Below are positions 1 to 9,186 of a stretch of DNA of 64,000 bases, piece by piece. Position 1 is the first letter of the stretch; each line of letters begins with the position of its first letter. The notes under the pieces are model-generated. The model saw only the letters and a program-made list of their open reading frames with translations, was not told the origin of the DNA and ran no database searches. The position numbers and the translations under genes were made by a program. The stretch spans positions 33,535-97,534 of the forward strand of contig JAEOTK010000223.1 in assembly GCA_016839875.1 (NCBI GenBank), written 5' to 3'. This DNA comes from Candidatus Heimdallarchaeota archaeon. Lineage in GTDB: Archaea > Asgardarchaeota > Heimdallarchaeia > Heimdallarchaeales > Heimdallarchaeaceae.

Positions 1-523
1 TAATGTCCTGTGCTTGGAAAATGTCTGGGAGCATACCTATTTTAATTCCTTCTGGTGGGAAAATTATACCTGGTGTATTTCCTCCAAAGAGTATGGTTTT
101 ATATTTCCTAGCTTCAACTAAAATATCCCTGACATCTCTTAAAGGAATAAATTCTGAAATTAAAACTACTATTGGTATGCCTGCTCTTATTACTTCTATA
201 GTTGCATCTTTAGCAGAAGAGTAATGCTTCCAGATACTTGCTACTGCAATGTTGGGATGATTCTGTATTGCTTCATTTGCGTTTTCATAAACTGGAATGA
301 TTTCATGTACTTTGGTTCCTCCTCTTCCGGGAGCTATTCCACAAGTCACGTCAGTTCCATATTCCATCATGAGTTGTGCGTGTCTAGTACCTTGTCTTCC
401 AAGACCAACAATCATGGTTTCAATTTTCTTGGTTTCCTTTATTTTCCCTGCTAACTCTGGTCTAATTTGCTTAATAAAATAATAAAGAAGTCCTTGATCT
501 GCATCTAAATTATATCTAGTCAT
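1..523 (-). CDS. sucD: Succinyl-CoA synthetase alpha subunit, partial (3' end outside window)
   Basis: This is the CoA-binding alpha subunit of ADP-forming succinyl-CoA synthetase, which interconverts succinyl-CoA and succinate with substrate-level phosphorylation. Read on the minus strand it opens MTRYNLDADQGLLYYF, then has a Rossmann-type start (IVGLGRQGTRHAQLM), GIAPGRGGTKVHEIIPVYE, and later ILFGGNTPGIIFPPEGIKIG, all typical of SucD. About 174 codons are present. The rest, including the phosphohistidine region, lies beyond the left edge. Its ATG directly follows the sucC stop (TAGATG), so the two subunits are translationally coupled. The order beta then alpha is the usual one. Confidence 0.93.
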   Translation of the reverse strand, partial: MTRYNLDADQGLLYYFIKQIRPELAGKIKETKKIETMIVGLGRQGTRHAQLMMEYGTDVTCGIAPGRGGTKVHEIIPVYENANEAIQNHPNIAVASIWKHYSSAKDATIEVIRAGIPIVVLISEFIPLRDVRDILVEARKYKTILFGGNTPGIIFPPEGIKIGMLPDIFQAQDI

Positions 524-1834
524 CTATTCAACCCCTTTCTGAATCAGCTCTTTCCTCTTGAAGCCATATTCTAGTCCATCTTTAATTACATCTGCCATGA
601 TTTTCTGATTTCCAACAACTATGTGCAAATCTTTCAAAGGTTCTGGTGTTTCTCGTTTTGCCTTTTCATAAAATGCCCGAGCAGCAGCTAAATCTGTACC
701 TACCATTCTGCCAAATACAGGAATCATTCTTTTTTTCTTCATGTATCTATCTCTTAAAGACATAATTAAACCTTGAATAAAGATATCACAGCTAGAAATA
801 CCACCGAATCTGCTTGTTATAATTAAATCAGTAGCTGGATGATCCATCAGTAGATGAAACATATCTGCAACTTTGCTTAGTGATGGTCCTCCTCCACTAT
901 CCATGAAATTTATAGGTACAACTTTGCCATCAAAATATCGATCTCCAACATTCACAACTTCATCGATTGAGAAAATTCCATATCCTGCTCCTCCTGGAAC
1001 CAATCCAACATATAATCTATCTTCATCCTTTACGAAGTTCTCAGGATTTTCTAGTAAATCAAGATAGGGGAAACCAATTTTGTATGCTTGCTCTTCATAG
1101 TATGTCTGTTCGGAAATGTCATGCCTTTTGCTATTTGGATCAATATCTATGGATTTTAACAAAGAGGTTTGTCTGTACAAACTATTATCATCTACTACAA
1201 ACTTTGCATCTGCAGCGATAATGTTGTCATCTTTAGTGTGGATTAGAGGATTTATTTCGCAAATTTTAGCTTCGATCTTTTGGAAAGCAGAATAAAGTTT
1301 AGTTATGGTTGAGATTATTTTTGATTCTACTGCTTTTAACTTTGGATTTTTTCCTCCTAAGAAACTAGCTGCTTCTTCTGCAACACCTTCTGGTAGAGTC
1401 ATTGGATTATTAGTTAATATTTTCTTCCAGATTTCTTCAGGTGTTGTTCGAGCAACTTCTTCAATATCCACACCCCCACTTGCAGATGTAACTAGAACAA
1501 TATCGAATGTTGCAGGATCTGTTGTAATTGAAAGATATATCTCACTTTCAACATCTACTGCTTCTTCTAGTAATATCTTCTCAACTGGATAACCATGAAT
1601 AGTTAAACCAAATAATTCTGCTATTGCTTTCCTTGTTTCATCAATATTATTTGCTTTTTTTATTCCTCCAGCTTTACCTCTTCCTCCTATTAACACCATT
1701 GCTTTAATCATTATAGGGAAGTTTATGGTAAAATCACTCAATTCAGTTTCATTTTCTAAAACCGCAATCTGTTTTGGAACTATCAATCCAAATTTATCAA
1801 AAATATATTTGGCTTCGTGTTCATATAATTTCAT
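524..1834 (-). CDS. sucC: Succinyl-CoA synthetase beta subunit (ADP-forming)
   Basis: This is the ATP-grasp beta subunit of succinyl-CoA synthetase, a TCA-cycle enzyme. The start MKLYEHEAKYIFDKFG matches the conserved family N-terminus. The ATP-grasp region carries GGRGKAGGIKKA, and the metal-binding stretch CEINPLI is present. The C-terminal part has FMDSGGGPSLSKVADM and ITSRFGGISSCD, which form the ligase domain that contacts the alpha subunit. At 436 residues it is slightly longer than bacterial SucC, because of a segment around residues 215-260. It lies 10 bases after the aconitase gene and abuts sucD, at the 3' end of a five-gene carbon-metabolism run. Confidence 0.95.
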   Translation of the reverse strand: MKLYEHEAKYIFDKFGLIVPKQIAVLENETELSDFTINFPIMIKAMVLIGGRGKAGGIKKANNIDETRKAIAELFGLTIHGYPVEKILLEEAVDVESEIYLSITTDPATFDIVLVTSASGGVDIEEVARTTPEEIWKKILTNNPMTLPEGVAEEAASFLGGKNPKLKAVESKIISTITKLYSAFQKIEAKICEINPLIHTKDDNIIAADAKFVVDDNSLYRQTSLLKSIDIDPNSKRHDISEQTYYEEQAYKIGFPYLDLLENPENFVKDEDRLYVGLVPGGAGYGIFSIDEVVNVGDRYFDGKVVPINFMDSGGGPSLSKVADMFHLLMDHPATDLIITSRFGGISSCDIFIQGLIMSLRDRYMKKKRMIPVFGRMVGTDLAAARAFYEKAKRETPEPLKDLHIVVGNQKIMADVIKDGLEYGFKRKELIQKGVE

Positions 1835-1844
1835 TTCTATCCCC

Positions 1845-3698
1845 TTATTTTGAATATTCTTTCCTATAATAGCTAATTAGTCCTCCAGCATTGAAAATGC
1901 CAAGTAATTCTTTAGGTAATTTTGGAAATGTGAATGTTTGATCGCCATTAACTATCTCACCTTTTTCTAGATCAACAGTAATTGGAGAATCTCTATTGAA
2001 TCTCTCAACGAATTCTGGATGAACTATGATTGGTAAACCTTGATTTATGGAAGATCTATAGAAAATTCTAGCTACTGATTTTACAATAACTGCTTTTATT
2101 CCTGCATAAGATAAACCAACTGCAGGATGTTCTCTTGATGAACCACATCCAAAATTCGCTCCTCCAACTAGTACATCCCCCTCTTTTATTCTAGATGCAA
2201 ACGATTCATCTAAGCCTTTGAATAGATGGGGTACTATTTTCTCTCCATCAGATGATTTAATATCATATGTTAATCCACCAGCAAACATTAGATCAGTATT
2301 AAAATCATCAACATCACGATAATTCCAGACATTTTGATTGTATCTGTCATCATCGGAAGCAATTGTAATCTCTTTTGTTTCAGCAATTCGAGATTGGAGC
2401 TTTAATCGTGTCGTTTTTGGTTCAATCTCTGCCGATAGGTACTTTCTGGGGTCAACAATTTTTCCTTCTATTGCAGAGGAAGCAACAGTAGCTGGAGATG
2501 CTAAGAAAATGGATGATTTTTTATTACCCATTCTTCCTAGAAAATTTCTGTTTGCAGTTGATACAACATTCCATCCATCTGCTGGTATCCCTTGTCCTTT
2601 TCCAAGACAAGGTCCGCAACTACATGATAGGATTGTTGCTCCAGCTTCAACAAGAATTTGAATAGTTCCTTCTTCCATAGCTTTGAGATAAATTTCATGA
2701 GATGCTGGTGCTACTAGGAGTTGAACTCCTGATTTTACTTTTCTTCCTTTCAATATAGATGCTGCAATAGTTAAATCATCTAAACGTGCGTTAGTACAAG
2801 TTCCAAGAAAAGCTTGTTGAATATGTACTTCACCAATATCCTTGATTAAACTTGCATTATCTACTTGATGTGGAACAGCAACCAAAGGCTCCAAATCATC
2901 CATGTTGATTTTGAGTACTTGAATATAATTCGCATCCTTATCTGACCAAATCAAATTCTCTTTTGGAATTTTATCGTCTGTTTTATGTTTTTCTTTCAAC
3001 CACTCAATTAGTATTTCATCTGGAGGAAATATTGCTGTTTTAGCTCCCATTTCAGATGCTAAGTTTGTAAGCGTCATACGTTCCGAGATACTGAGTGTTT
3101 CCACTCCTTCACCATGAAACTCAATAGCCATATAGGTAGCTCCTGCTGCACCTATAACATTCATAATGTATAAAGCAAGGTCTTTAGCATAAACTCCAGA
3201 TGGTAATTTTCCAGTTAATTCAATCATTATGGTTTCTGGTACCCTGAACCATGTTTTCCCAGTTAACCATAAACCTGCAGTTTCTGTTCTATCTATTCCT
3301 GCAGCAAAAGCTGCAAAAGCTCCACTAGTGCAAGTGTGAGAATCAGAACCAACAATTAACATATTTGGCAATGCATGGTTTGACATTAATTGATGACAAA
3401 TTCCTCTCCCTTCATCATAAAAATTAACTATTTCTTCTCTATCTACTAGTTCTCTTATACTTTGATGATCATTTGCTATTTTTGAACTAGTAGGTGGAGA
3501 ATCATGATCCAGAACAATAACTAAACGATTAGGATGCTTAATCTGTGTTCCACCCATTTTTTGAAATGTTTTTTCAATAGATGCGGAATTATCGTGTGAT
3601 AAGATAAGATCTGGTTCTGAATAAACAATATCACCAGCATTAACCTCTTGTCCTGATTTCATTGAAAATAGCTTTTCAGAATAAGTTTTTCCTTTCAT
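1845..3698 (-). CDS. Aconitase family hydratase, large and swivel domains in one chain
   Basis: This 4Fe-4S aconitase-superfamily enzyme is probably aconitate hydratase of the TCA cycle. The catalytic part shows GSDSHTCTSGAFAAFAAG, LGTCTNARLDD (first cluster Cys) and SCSCGPCLGKG (second and third), then TANRNFLGRMG. The C-terminal third is the swivel domain with FGCGSSREHPAVGL. I prefer the ATG at 3698 because GAAGGG lies just upstream and the family begins close to MKGKTYSEKLF. An in-frame ATG at 3719 overlaps the leuD-like stop. The fused arrangement suits archaeal or bacterial short aconitases. Homoaconitase or isopropylmalate isomerase activity cannot be excluded, but the sucCD context favours aconitase. 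Confidence 0.85.
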   Translation of the reverse strand: MKGKTYSEKLFSMKSGQEVNAGDIVYSEPDLILSHDNSASIEKTFQKMGGTQIKHPNRLVIVLDHDSPPTSSKIANDHQSIRELVDREEIVNFYDEGRGICHQLMSNHALPNMLIVGSDSHTCTSGAFAAFAAGIDRTETAGLWLTGKTWFRVPETIMIELTGKLPSGVYAKDLALYIMNVIGAAGATYMAIEFHGEGVETLSISERMTLTNLASEMGAKTAIFPPDEILIEWLKEKHKTDDKIPKENLIWSDKDANYIQVLKINMDDLEPLVAVPHQVDNASLIKDIGEVHIQQAFLGTCTNARLDDLTIAASILKGRKVKSGVQLLVAPASHEIYLKAMEEGTIQILVEAGATILSCSCGPCLGKGQGIPADGWNVVSTANRNFLGRMGNKKSSIFLASPATVASSAIEGKIVDPRKYLSAEIEPKTTRLKLQSRIAETKEITIASDDDRYNQNVWNYRDVDDFNTDLMFAGGLTYDIKSSDGEKIVPHLFKGLDESFASRIKEGDVLVGGANFGCGSSREHPAVGLSYAGIKAVIVKSVARIFYRSSINQGLPIIVHPEFVERFNRDSPITVDLEKGEIVNGDQTFTFPKLPKELLGIFNAGGLISYYRKEYSK

Positions 3699-3715
3699 TT
3701 CGAACCCTTCAAAAA

Positions 3716-4225
3716 TCATTTGCTTTCTTTACCTAATTCCAGCAATCCACCAGCACTAATAATATCTAGAACCGGTTTAGGAATAGGTTTGCATTTTATG
3801 CTATCGCCAGTGTTTTTATTTAGAATTGTAGATGTCAAAAAATCAACTTCCAGAATATCTTGGTCACTAATTGCGAATTCAGAAATACCGGGAGCTTCTA
3901 TTAATAACAACCCTGAATTCACAGCGTTGCTATAGTATATTGGTCCAAAGGATTCACCGATTATTGCTAATATCTTATATGCAATAAAACCAGTTACTGC
4001 TTGTTGTCTTGTTGAACCTTTTCCAAAATTCTTTCCAACAATCATTATTTTGTTTTCATGATTTTCTTTTCTAAAATTTTCATATCCTGGTAAATTCCCC
4101 AAAATATGAGGTTTTATCTCTTCAGGATCATGAATAGTTAATAGTGATTGATGAAAAATCTGATCTGTGTCGATATCATCAACTCTAACTAATGTAACTC
4201 CACCACTTATTTTTTCTACTGACAT
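3716..4225 (-). CDS. LeuD-type small (swivel) subunit of a hydro-lyase
   Basis: This is the small subunit of a two-subunit aconitase-superfamily dehydratase (isopropylmalate isomerase, homoaconitase or a related type). The start ISGGVTLVRVDDIDTDQIFH contains the expected DIDTDQI motif. The swivel-domain signature is GKNFGKGSTRQQAV where most LeuD proteins have NFGCGSSREHA. The Ser-x-Arg substrate loop is kept, but Cys becomes Lys and Glu-His becomes Gln-Gln. A GGTGAT ribosome site overlaps the stop of the LeuC-type gene just upstream, so the pair is coupled. Its substrate cannot be told from sequence alone. Confidence 0.82.
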   Translation of the reverse strand: MSVEKISGGVTLVRVDDIDTDQIFHQSLLTIHDPEEIKPHILGNLPGYENFRKENHENKIMIVGKNFGKGSTRQQAVTGFIAYKILAIIGESFGPIYYSNAVNSGLLLIEAPGISEFAISDQDILEVDFLTSTILNKNTGDSIKCKPIPKPVLDIISAGGLLELGKESK

Positions 4226-5491
4226 CTAATCACCTTTTTTTTCAGGGATAGCAATTTTTCCCTTAATTGCTGTAGCAGCTGCTACAATAGGACTTGCTAA
4301 ATAAACATCTCCTGGACCGATTTTTCCTTGGGTATTGCGATTACCTGTTGTCATGGTGACAGTTGTTTTTCCTCCAGTCAGTCCATATTGACCTTTAGCA
4401 CAAGTAGAACAACCAGCTCCAAAGAAATTTCCTCCGGCTGCTAAAATTGTTGCCATTGTCCCATCAGAGTTTAGATCAACGAAATCCTCTCTTGTAGCTG
4501 GCACTATCCCAAAACGCAAGTTTTCGTGTATTTTCTTATTTTTCAATACTTCAGCTGCTTGTTGAATGTCTATTGCTGAACCATTTGTACAAGATCCAAT
4601 CACAATTGAATTAATCTCAGTCCCCAATACTTCTTCTATTGGTTTTACATTATGTGGATGGGGGGGACAAGCAACATGAATTCCTAGATCTTGTATGTCT
4701 ATTTCAAGCTCATCAGAATAGTTTGCATCTGCATCAGCTTTGATTGTTTTCGTTTCAAGATTAAGTTGTTTATAATATTCAGATATAACTTCATCAGGGG
4801 GAACAAATCCTATAACTCCTGATGCCTCGGTTATTAAAGAGCATAAAGTGACTCTATCTTCAACACTAAGCTTTGAAATTATAGGTCCATAAAATTCAAC
4901 AGCTTTTCCTGTTATTCCATACTCGTGTAGCTGTTTGAGAACATATAATGCAAGATCTTTCGAAGTAGTAGGCCATTTGTACTCTCCTTTAAGAACTACT
5001 TTTATGGTTTCTGGGATTTTAATCCAGGATTTACCTGTTTTAATTGAGAATGCAAGCATTACGTCTCCCGCACCTTGACCAAGAATTCCTAATGCCCCTA
5101 AGATGTTATAATGGCTATCAGCTCCAAAAGCAATATCTCCTGGTTTTGCATATCCCCTGCGAAATAGTAAATGAGAACCTATACCTGATCCCAAATCTGT
5201 AACTTCAATATCGTGTTCTTTAGCAAAAACACGAATTTTTTCTTGGTCTATTGCATGTTTTGGGTCATTTCCATAAGGATAACAATCAGGGGTGAAAATT
5301 ATTTTACTATTATCAAAAGTTTTGGAACCAGGGTAATTTTTCTGAAATAAATCAATTACTTGTGGTCCTGCGTAGTCTCTTGCAGTAACTAAATCTAGAT
5401 CTATCCATAAGATATTTCCAGGATATATCTCCTCATCAGATACATCAGAGTGCGATTTGATAATTTTTTCAATTAAAGTGAAGCCTACCAT
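4226..5491 (-). CDS. LeuC-type large subunit of a hydro-lyase (4Fe-4S)
   Basis: This is the catalytic subunit partnering the small subunit that follows without a gap. It carries FGADSHYNILGALGILGQGA, then GSCTNGSAIDIQ and GCSTCAKG, which supply the three cluster cysteines, then TGNRNTQGKIGPG and YLASPIVAAA. Canonical LeuC and HacA have CGPC and NRNFxGR here, so this is a divergent branch. Its length of 421 residues is normal. Candidate substrates are isopropylmalate, homocitrate or citrate; no leuA or homocitrate synthase lies nearby. A 125-base gap upstream, after the dehydrogenase gene, can hold a promoter. Confidence 0.82.
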   Translation of the reverse strand: MVGFTLIEKIIKSHSDVSDEEIYPGNILWIDLDLVTARDYAGPQVIDLFQKNYPGSKTFDNSKIIFTPDCYPYGNDPKHAIDQEKIRVFAKEHDIEVTDLGSGIGSHLLFRRGYAKPGDIAFGADSHYNILGALGILGQGAGDVMLAFSIKTGKSWIKIPETIKVVLKGEYKWPTTSKDLALYVLKQLHEYGITGKAVEFYGPIISKLSVEDRVTLCSLITEASGVIGFVPPDEVISEYYKQLNLETKTIKADADANYSDELEIDIQDLGIHVACPPHPHNVKPIEEVLGTEINSIVIGSCTNGSAIDIQQAAEVLKNKKIHENLRFGIVPATREDFVDLNSDGTMATILAAGGNFFGAGCSTCAKGQYGLTGGKTTVTMTTGNRNTQGKIGPGDVYLASPIVAAATAIKGKIAIPEKKGD

Positions 5492-5616
5492 TTCTTACAT
5501 TTTCTCAAACTAAAAAGAGGGTAATAAGGATATCTCTATGTGTTTACAACATACAATTTCTATTGTTAAAATATAAAAGAAAAAGCAAGAAAAATAAAGG
5601 AAAAAAAGGATTATCT

Positions 5617-6753
5617 CTAATTCATTTCTTTAATTTTTTCACAGATGGCATCCGCCATTCCAGTTGTTGTAGTGTCTCCACCCATGTCATAGGTTCTATG
5701 AATACCTTCTAAAATGACCTTTGCAACTGCTTCATCAATTTTCTTAGCCATTTCTTTTTCTCCAAGCCAATCTAGCATCATTTTCGCAGCAAGTATTTGG
5801 GCTATTGGATTTACTTTATTCATACCAATATATTTTGGAGCTGATCCATGAGTTGGTTCGAAAACCGCAAAATTCTCTCCAATATTTCCAGAACAAGCGA
5901 ATCCAAGACCCCCTATTAGTTGAGCTGCTAAATCAGATACAATGTCCCCAAACATATTTGAAGCAACTAGCACCCCATAATTTTGTGGATTTTTAACTAA
6001 CCACATGGCCATTGCATCAATGTTGGTTTCCCATAATTCTAAATTTTCATATCCTTTGACAAGTTTTCTGGCTTCTCTTATCATCAATCCACTAGTTTCT
6101 CTAATTACATTTGGTTTTTCGACAACAGTGACAGTAGGATAATCAAATTCTTTAGCATAATCCATGCTTGCTTTTAGAATCCTTTGAACTCCACCTCTAG
6201 TGAAAATTCTTGTGGATATTGCGACATCTTCAAGATTAGCATCTGCAAATCTTTTTGCTTTTGGATGATTTTCTACAAAAGTTTTCATCACTTCTTCTGG
6301 TACAGGATGCCATTCTATTCCAACATAGAGTCCTTCAGTATTTTCTCGAAAGACAACTAAATCAATATCATCTCTATAATTTAGAGGATTACCAGGATAT
6401 GCTTTGCAAGGGCGTAAATTGACATATAGATCGAATAATTGTCTCAATTTAACAATTGGGCTGAAATAAACAAGTCCCTTATCTTGCAATTCTGGAGCTA
6501 ATTCTTTTGCTGCTTCTTCTTTTGGTTTTGATGTAATTGCTGAAAAAAGAGAGCAATCTGAATTCTTCAATAACTCAATTGTTCTATCGGGTAGAGGATT
6601 TCCTTCTTTACACCAGAATTCCCATCCAATATCTCCATATGTATATTCAGCTTTTTCACTAAAGCCAACAGTATCAAGAACCTTGATAGCTGCTTCTGTT
6701 ACATCTACTCCTACACCATCACCAGGTAAAACTGCGATTTTATACTTCTTCAT
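5617..6753 (-). CDS. Isocitrate/isopropylmalate dehydrogenase family protein
   Basis: This is an NAD(P)- and metal-dependent beta-decarboxylating dehydrogenase. The N-terminus KIAVLPGDGVGVDVTEAA is the family signature. FRENTEGLYVG, the catalytic Lys-Pro segment VEKPNVIRETSG, ASNMFGDIVSDLAAQLIGG and PTHGSAPKYIGMNKVNP are all present. The substrate loop SPIVKLRQLFDLYVNLRP keeps the Ser and Arg of isocitrate dehydrogenases but has Ile where Asn is usual, so isocitrate against 3-isopropylmalate is unsettled. With aconitase and sucCD downstream, an isocitrate role is likely. The true start is the internal ATG at 6753; the longer frame overlaps the upstream HD gene. Confidence 0.85.
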   Translation of the reverse strand: MKKYKIAVLPGDGVGVDVTEAAIKVLDTVGFSEKAEYTYGDIGWEFWCKEGNPLPDRTIELLKNSDCSLFSAITSKPKEEAAKELAPELQDKGLVYFSPIVKLRQLFDLYVNLRPCKAYPGNPLNYRDDIDLVVFRENTEGLYVGIEWHPVPEEVMKTFVENHPKAKRFADANLEDVAISTRIFTRGGVQRILKASMDYAKEFDYPTVTVVEKPNVIRETSGLMIREARKLVKGYENLELWETNIDAMAMWLVKNPQNYGVLVASNMFGDIVSDLAAQLIGGLGFACSGNIGENFAVFEPTHGSAPKYIGMNKVNPIAQILAAKMMLDWLGEKEMAKKIDEAVAKVILEGIHRTYDMGGDTTTTGMADAICEKIKEMN

Positions 6754-6784
6754 TATGAATACACCTTTCTTTACTTTTAAACCC

Positions 6785-7342
6785 CTATTCAAAGATTTTC
6801 TTTATTGGAGAAAAGCAGAGGAAATCAACACGATGAATTATATCGACTTCTGGAAATCTATTGATTTGATCTCCTTCTTTACTATGGAAGACGATTGCTT
6901 GTCGAACTATCATTGGAAGATTAAATTCAAATACAATTTCCAATCCCATGGCAGGATGTCGTATTCTCTTCCCTTCGGTTGTTTGAACAATTTTACCAGA
7001 TGCGTCCTTTTCATACTCTATGAATTTTCCAACATCGTGAAGCAATGCTCCTGCTATCAGTTCATCTCTATTCAACTTATCTCCCAATCCTAATGTCTCA
7101 TAAATTGCGTATGTTTTGATACAAAGCTGGGTTACAGCTCGAATATGGTCCACTAATGTTATTTTGGGAGTTAAATCTTGAGATATCAGCTGTGGTATTA
7201 GAAGAGTAGCCGGGATAAATTGAAGGTCTTTTTCTTCCCATCCTCCTAACTTAATTGCTTTTTCAAGTGATTTAAGTACTTTATCACGTAATTCTTCATC
7301 ATTTACTTCTTTCAATTCAGGAAATATGTTCTCAATCTCCAA
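6785..7342 (-). CDS. HD-domain phosphohydrolase
   Basis: This is a soluble 185-residue HD-superfamily metal-dependent hydrolase. It has an upstream His (VDHIRAV), the central ALLHDVGKFIEYE (His-Asp pair), RHPAMGLEI and FHSKEG, and a downstream Asp (HRVDFL), so the metal ligands look complete. It starts with TTG at 7342, supported by GAGGT eight bases upstream. Family members act as nucleotidases or phosphodiesterases, and the substrate is unknown. It sits immediately upstream of the dehydrogenase gene in the same direction (31 bases) and may be cotranscribed with it. Confidence 0.75.
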   Translation of the reverse strand: MEIENIFPELKEVNDEELRDKVLKSLEKAIKLGGWEEKDLQFIPATLLIPQLISQDLTPKITLVDHIRAVTQLCIKTYAIYETLGLGDKLNRDELIAGALLHDVGKFIEYEKDASGKIVQTTEGKRIRHPAMGLEIVFEFNLPMIVRQAIVFHSKEGDQINRFPEVDIIHRVDFLCFSPIKKIFE

Positions 7343-7468
7343 TATGATTACCTCATGCTTGTTTTAACTCAATTCAAATTTAAGAATTGATTTTAAGTAA
7401 GTGATTAGATAAAATAAATAAGACTTTTGCTAACTACCAACTTTTTATCCCCTACTCAACCCGAAATA

Positions 7469-7861
7469 CTACTGTGCTTCTTGTCCAAAGAGTTCTAAAC
7501 GATTATCTCCCCTTAAAGCAATCACAGCTAAACCTCTTTTCCTTAATTTCGAACGGAGCTCAGAATCATTTGTTGCTACAATTGCACTATATTTTTCTGC
7601 CAGTCTTTCAAGTTCTGAATCTGCATTTCCATCTATTTCTGAATCTAAAATTTCAAAGCTTTTGGCAAGTTGTTGTGCAAATATCGCTTTTTGCTTGAGA
7701 GAAGTTTTTCCCTTCTCTTCAAGTTTCTCTAATTCAACTAAAACTATACGTGGTACAACTATAGTAAAAGAAGAAGAAATAATCCTCTCTAATTCCAAAG
7801 TTAAGTTAATCTTTTTTTCTAGGGGTAACATTAACATGCTAGAATCAAGTATTACTAACAT
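7469..7861 (-). CDS. PIN-domain RNase (FCF1/VapC9-like) downstream of aIF2-gamma
   Basis: This PIN-domain protein is a predicted metal-dependent RNase. The first acidic residue sits in LVILDSSMLMLP, Glu in VLVELEKLEEKG, and the later Asp pair in ATNDSELRSKLRKRG. The C-terminal VIALRGDNRLELFG is typical of the archaeal FCF1-like PIN group. A gene of this type lies beside aIF2-gamma in many archaea, suggesting a role in ribosome or translation-related RNA processing. GGTGAT six bases before the ATG at 7861 decides the start; an earlier ATG at 7879 overlaps the aIF2-gamma stop. Confidence 0.82.
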   Translation of the reverse strand: MLVILDSSMLMLPLEKKINLTLELERIISSSFTIVVPRIVLVELEKLEEKGKTSLKQKAIFAQQLAKSFEILDSEIDGNADSELERLAEKYSAIVATNDSELRSKLRKRGLAVIALRGDNRLELFGQEAQ

Positions 7862-7878
7862 GTGATTATCACCAAACA

Positions 7879-9186
7879 TTAATCTAAAATTTCACCAACG
7901 CCAATTAAACGAAATCTGCCAGAAATTCTTCGAGATATTGCAATTCTACTATTCTGTTGAGCTGCTACTTCTCTACTCAATTTAATTTTAGCTTCTTTTC
8001 CTTTAATTTCTGTTATGACACCAGCTGTTTTAGCTGTTCCAACATTAAGCATTAGTGTTTCTCCTTGAGCTAATGGCTGAACTTTAGTTATTTCCTCAGA
8101 TCCTACTACAAATTCCATTAGACGGACTGAAAGTGATAAAGTTGAACGAATTGGAGGAGCATGATCCGGATTTGTTATTATATTTCCTGCCATTTTATCT
8201 GCCTTGACAAATGAAGGGTCTAGTTCTGTTCCTATTCCAACCAATCCACCTGAATGTGCACTTTTTACTAGTCCTTGTTCTCCTATTGAAATGCTTACAA
8301 CTTTTGTTTTAATTGGAACATACACGCTTTTGTTGCTCTTTTTTACTGTGATTCCTGGAACAATTTCTATCTCCTCACCTACTTTTATTTGTCCTTGAAT
8401 TATGGTACCACCTAAAGCACCACCTTTAAGCTTAGCAGGTTTTGTTCCGGGTCTATTAATATCAAAAGATCTTGCGATATGCATTTCCAAGGGACTGTCT
8501 ATATCTAGTTCTGGTGTTGGTATGTTTTTTTCGATTTCACAAATAAGAACATCAAGATTTGCTTTGTGCATAGCACTGATTGGAATTATAGGAGCGTTTT
8601 CTGCGATGGTTCCTTTAGTAAAATCTTGAATTTCTTTGTAATTTCTTTTAGCTTCTTCTTCTGAAACAAGTTCAATTTTATTCTGAGCAATTACGATATT
8701 AGGGATTTGCAAGATTTCCATGGCTGCAAGATGTTCTCTTGTTTGAGGTTGAGGACATCTGGAATTAGCTGCGATTAGAAGAATAGCACCATTCATTAGA
8801 GTAGCTCCTGATAACAATGTTGCCATCAGAACTTCATGTCCTGGGCAATCTACAAAAGATACTCTCCTTAGAAATTTAGAAGGAGTTCCACATTTTGGAC
8901 ATTTTTCATCAATTGTGTATGCATCAGGTTCAGGACATTTAGGACATTTTCGAAACTCTGTATCAGCATAACCCAATCGAATTGAAATTCCTCGTTTTAG
9001 CTCCTCAGAATGATCATCTGGGAATTTTCCTGTTAATGCTTGTACCAAGGTTGATTTACCATTATCAACATGTCCAATAGTACCAATATTGACAACAGGT
9101 TGCCTTATTTTGGCATCTTCTTTTTTTTCCTTTTCTGGTTTAGAAGTTGCTTTTTCTTCTTTCACAGGGGAATCTTGTTTGCTCAT
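7879..9186 (-). CDS. eif2g: Translation initiation factor aIF2 subunit gamma
   Basis: This is the GTPase core of the aIF2 heterotrimer, which delivers initiator Met-tRNA to the small ribosomal subunit. The G domain has GHVDNGKSTLVQAL (G1), VDCPGHE (G3) and AQNKIELV (G4). A zinc knuckle is formed by CPKCPEPDAY and EKCPKCG. Beta-barrel domains 2 and 3 follow. A lysine-rich N-terminal tail of about 30 residues precedes the G domain. The ATG at 9186 is chosen because GAGG lies eight bases upstream; an in-frame TTG at 9207 has no such site. The gene is divergent from rpo7 across 272 bases. Confidence 0.96.
   Translation of the reverse strand: MSKQDSPVKEEKATSKPEKEKKEDAKIRQPVVNIGTIGHVDNGKSTLVQALTGKFPDDHSEELKRGISIRLGYADTEFRKCPKCPEPDAYTIDEKCPKCGTPSKFLRRVSFVDCPGHEVLMATLLSGATLMNGAILLIAANSRCPQPQTREHLAAMEILQIPNIVIAQNKIELVSEEEAKRNYKEIQDFTKGTIAENAPIIPISAMHKANLDVLICEIEKNIPTPELDIDSPLEMHIARSFDINRPGTKPAKLKGGALGGTIIQGQIKVGEEIEIVPGITVKKSNKSVYVPIKTKVVSISIGEQGLVKSAHSGGLVGIGTELDPSFVKADKMAGNIITNPDHAPPIRSTLSLSVRLMEFVVGSEEITKVQPLAQGETLMLNVGTAKTAGVITEIKGKEAKIKLSREVAAQQNSRIAISRRISGRFRLIGVGEILD

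Noticed and set aside
6683..7093. Plus-strand frame of 136 codons across the dehydrogenase/HD junction
   Set aside because: It crosses two supported minus-strand genes, is rich in Ser/Phe/Cys as antisense frames are, and has no ribosome site.
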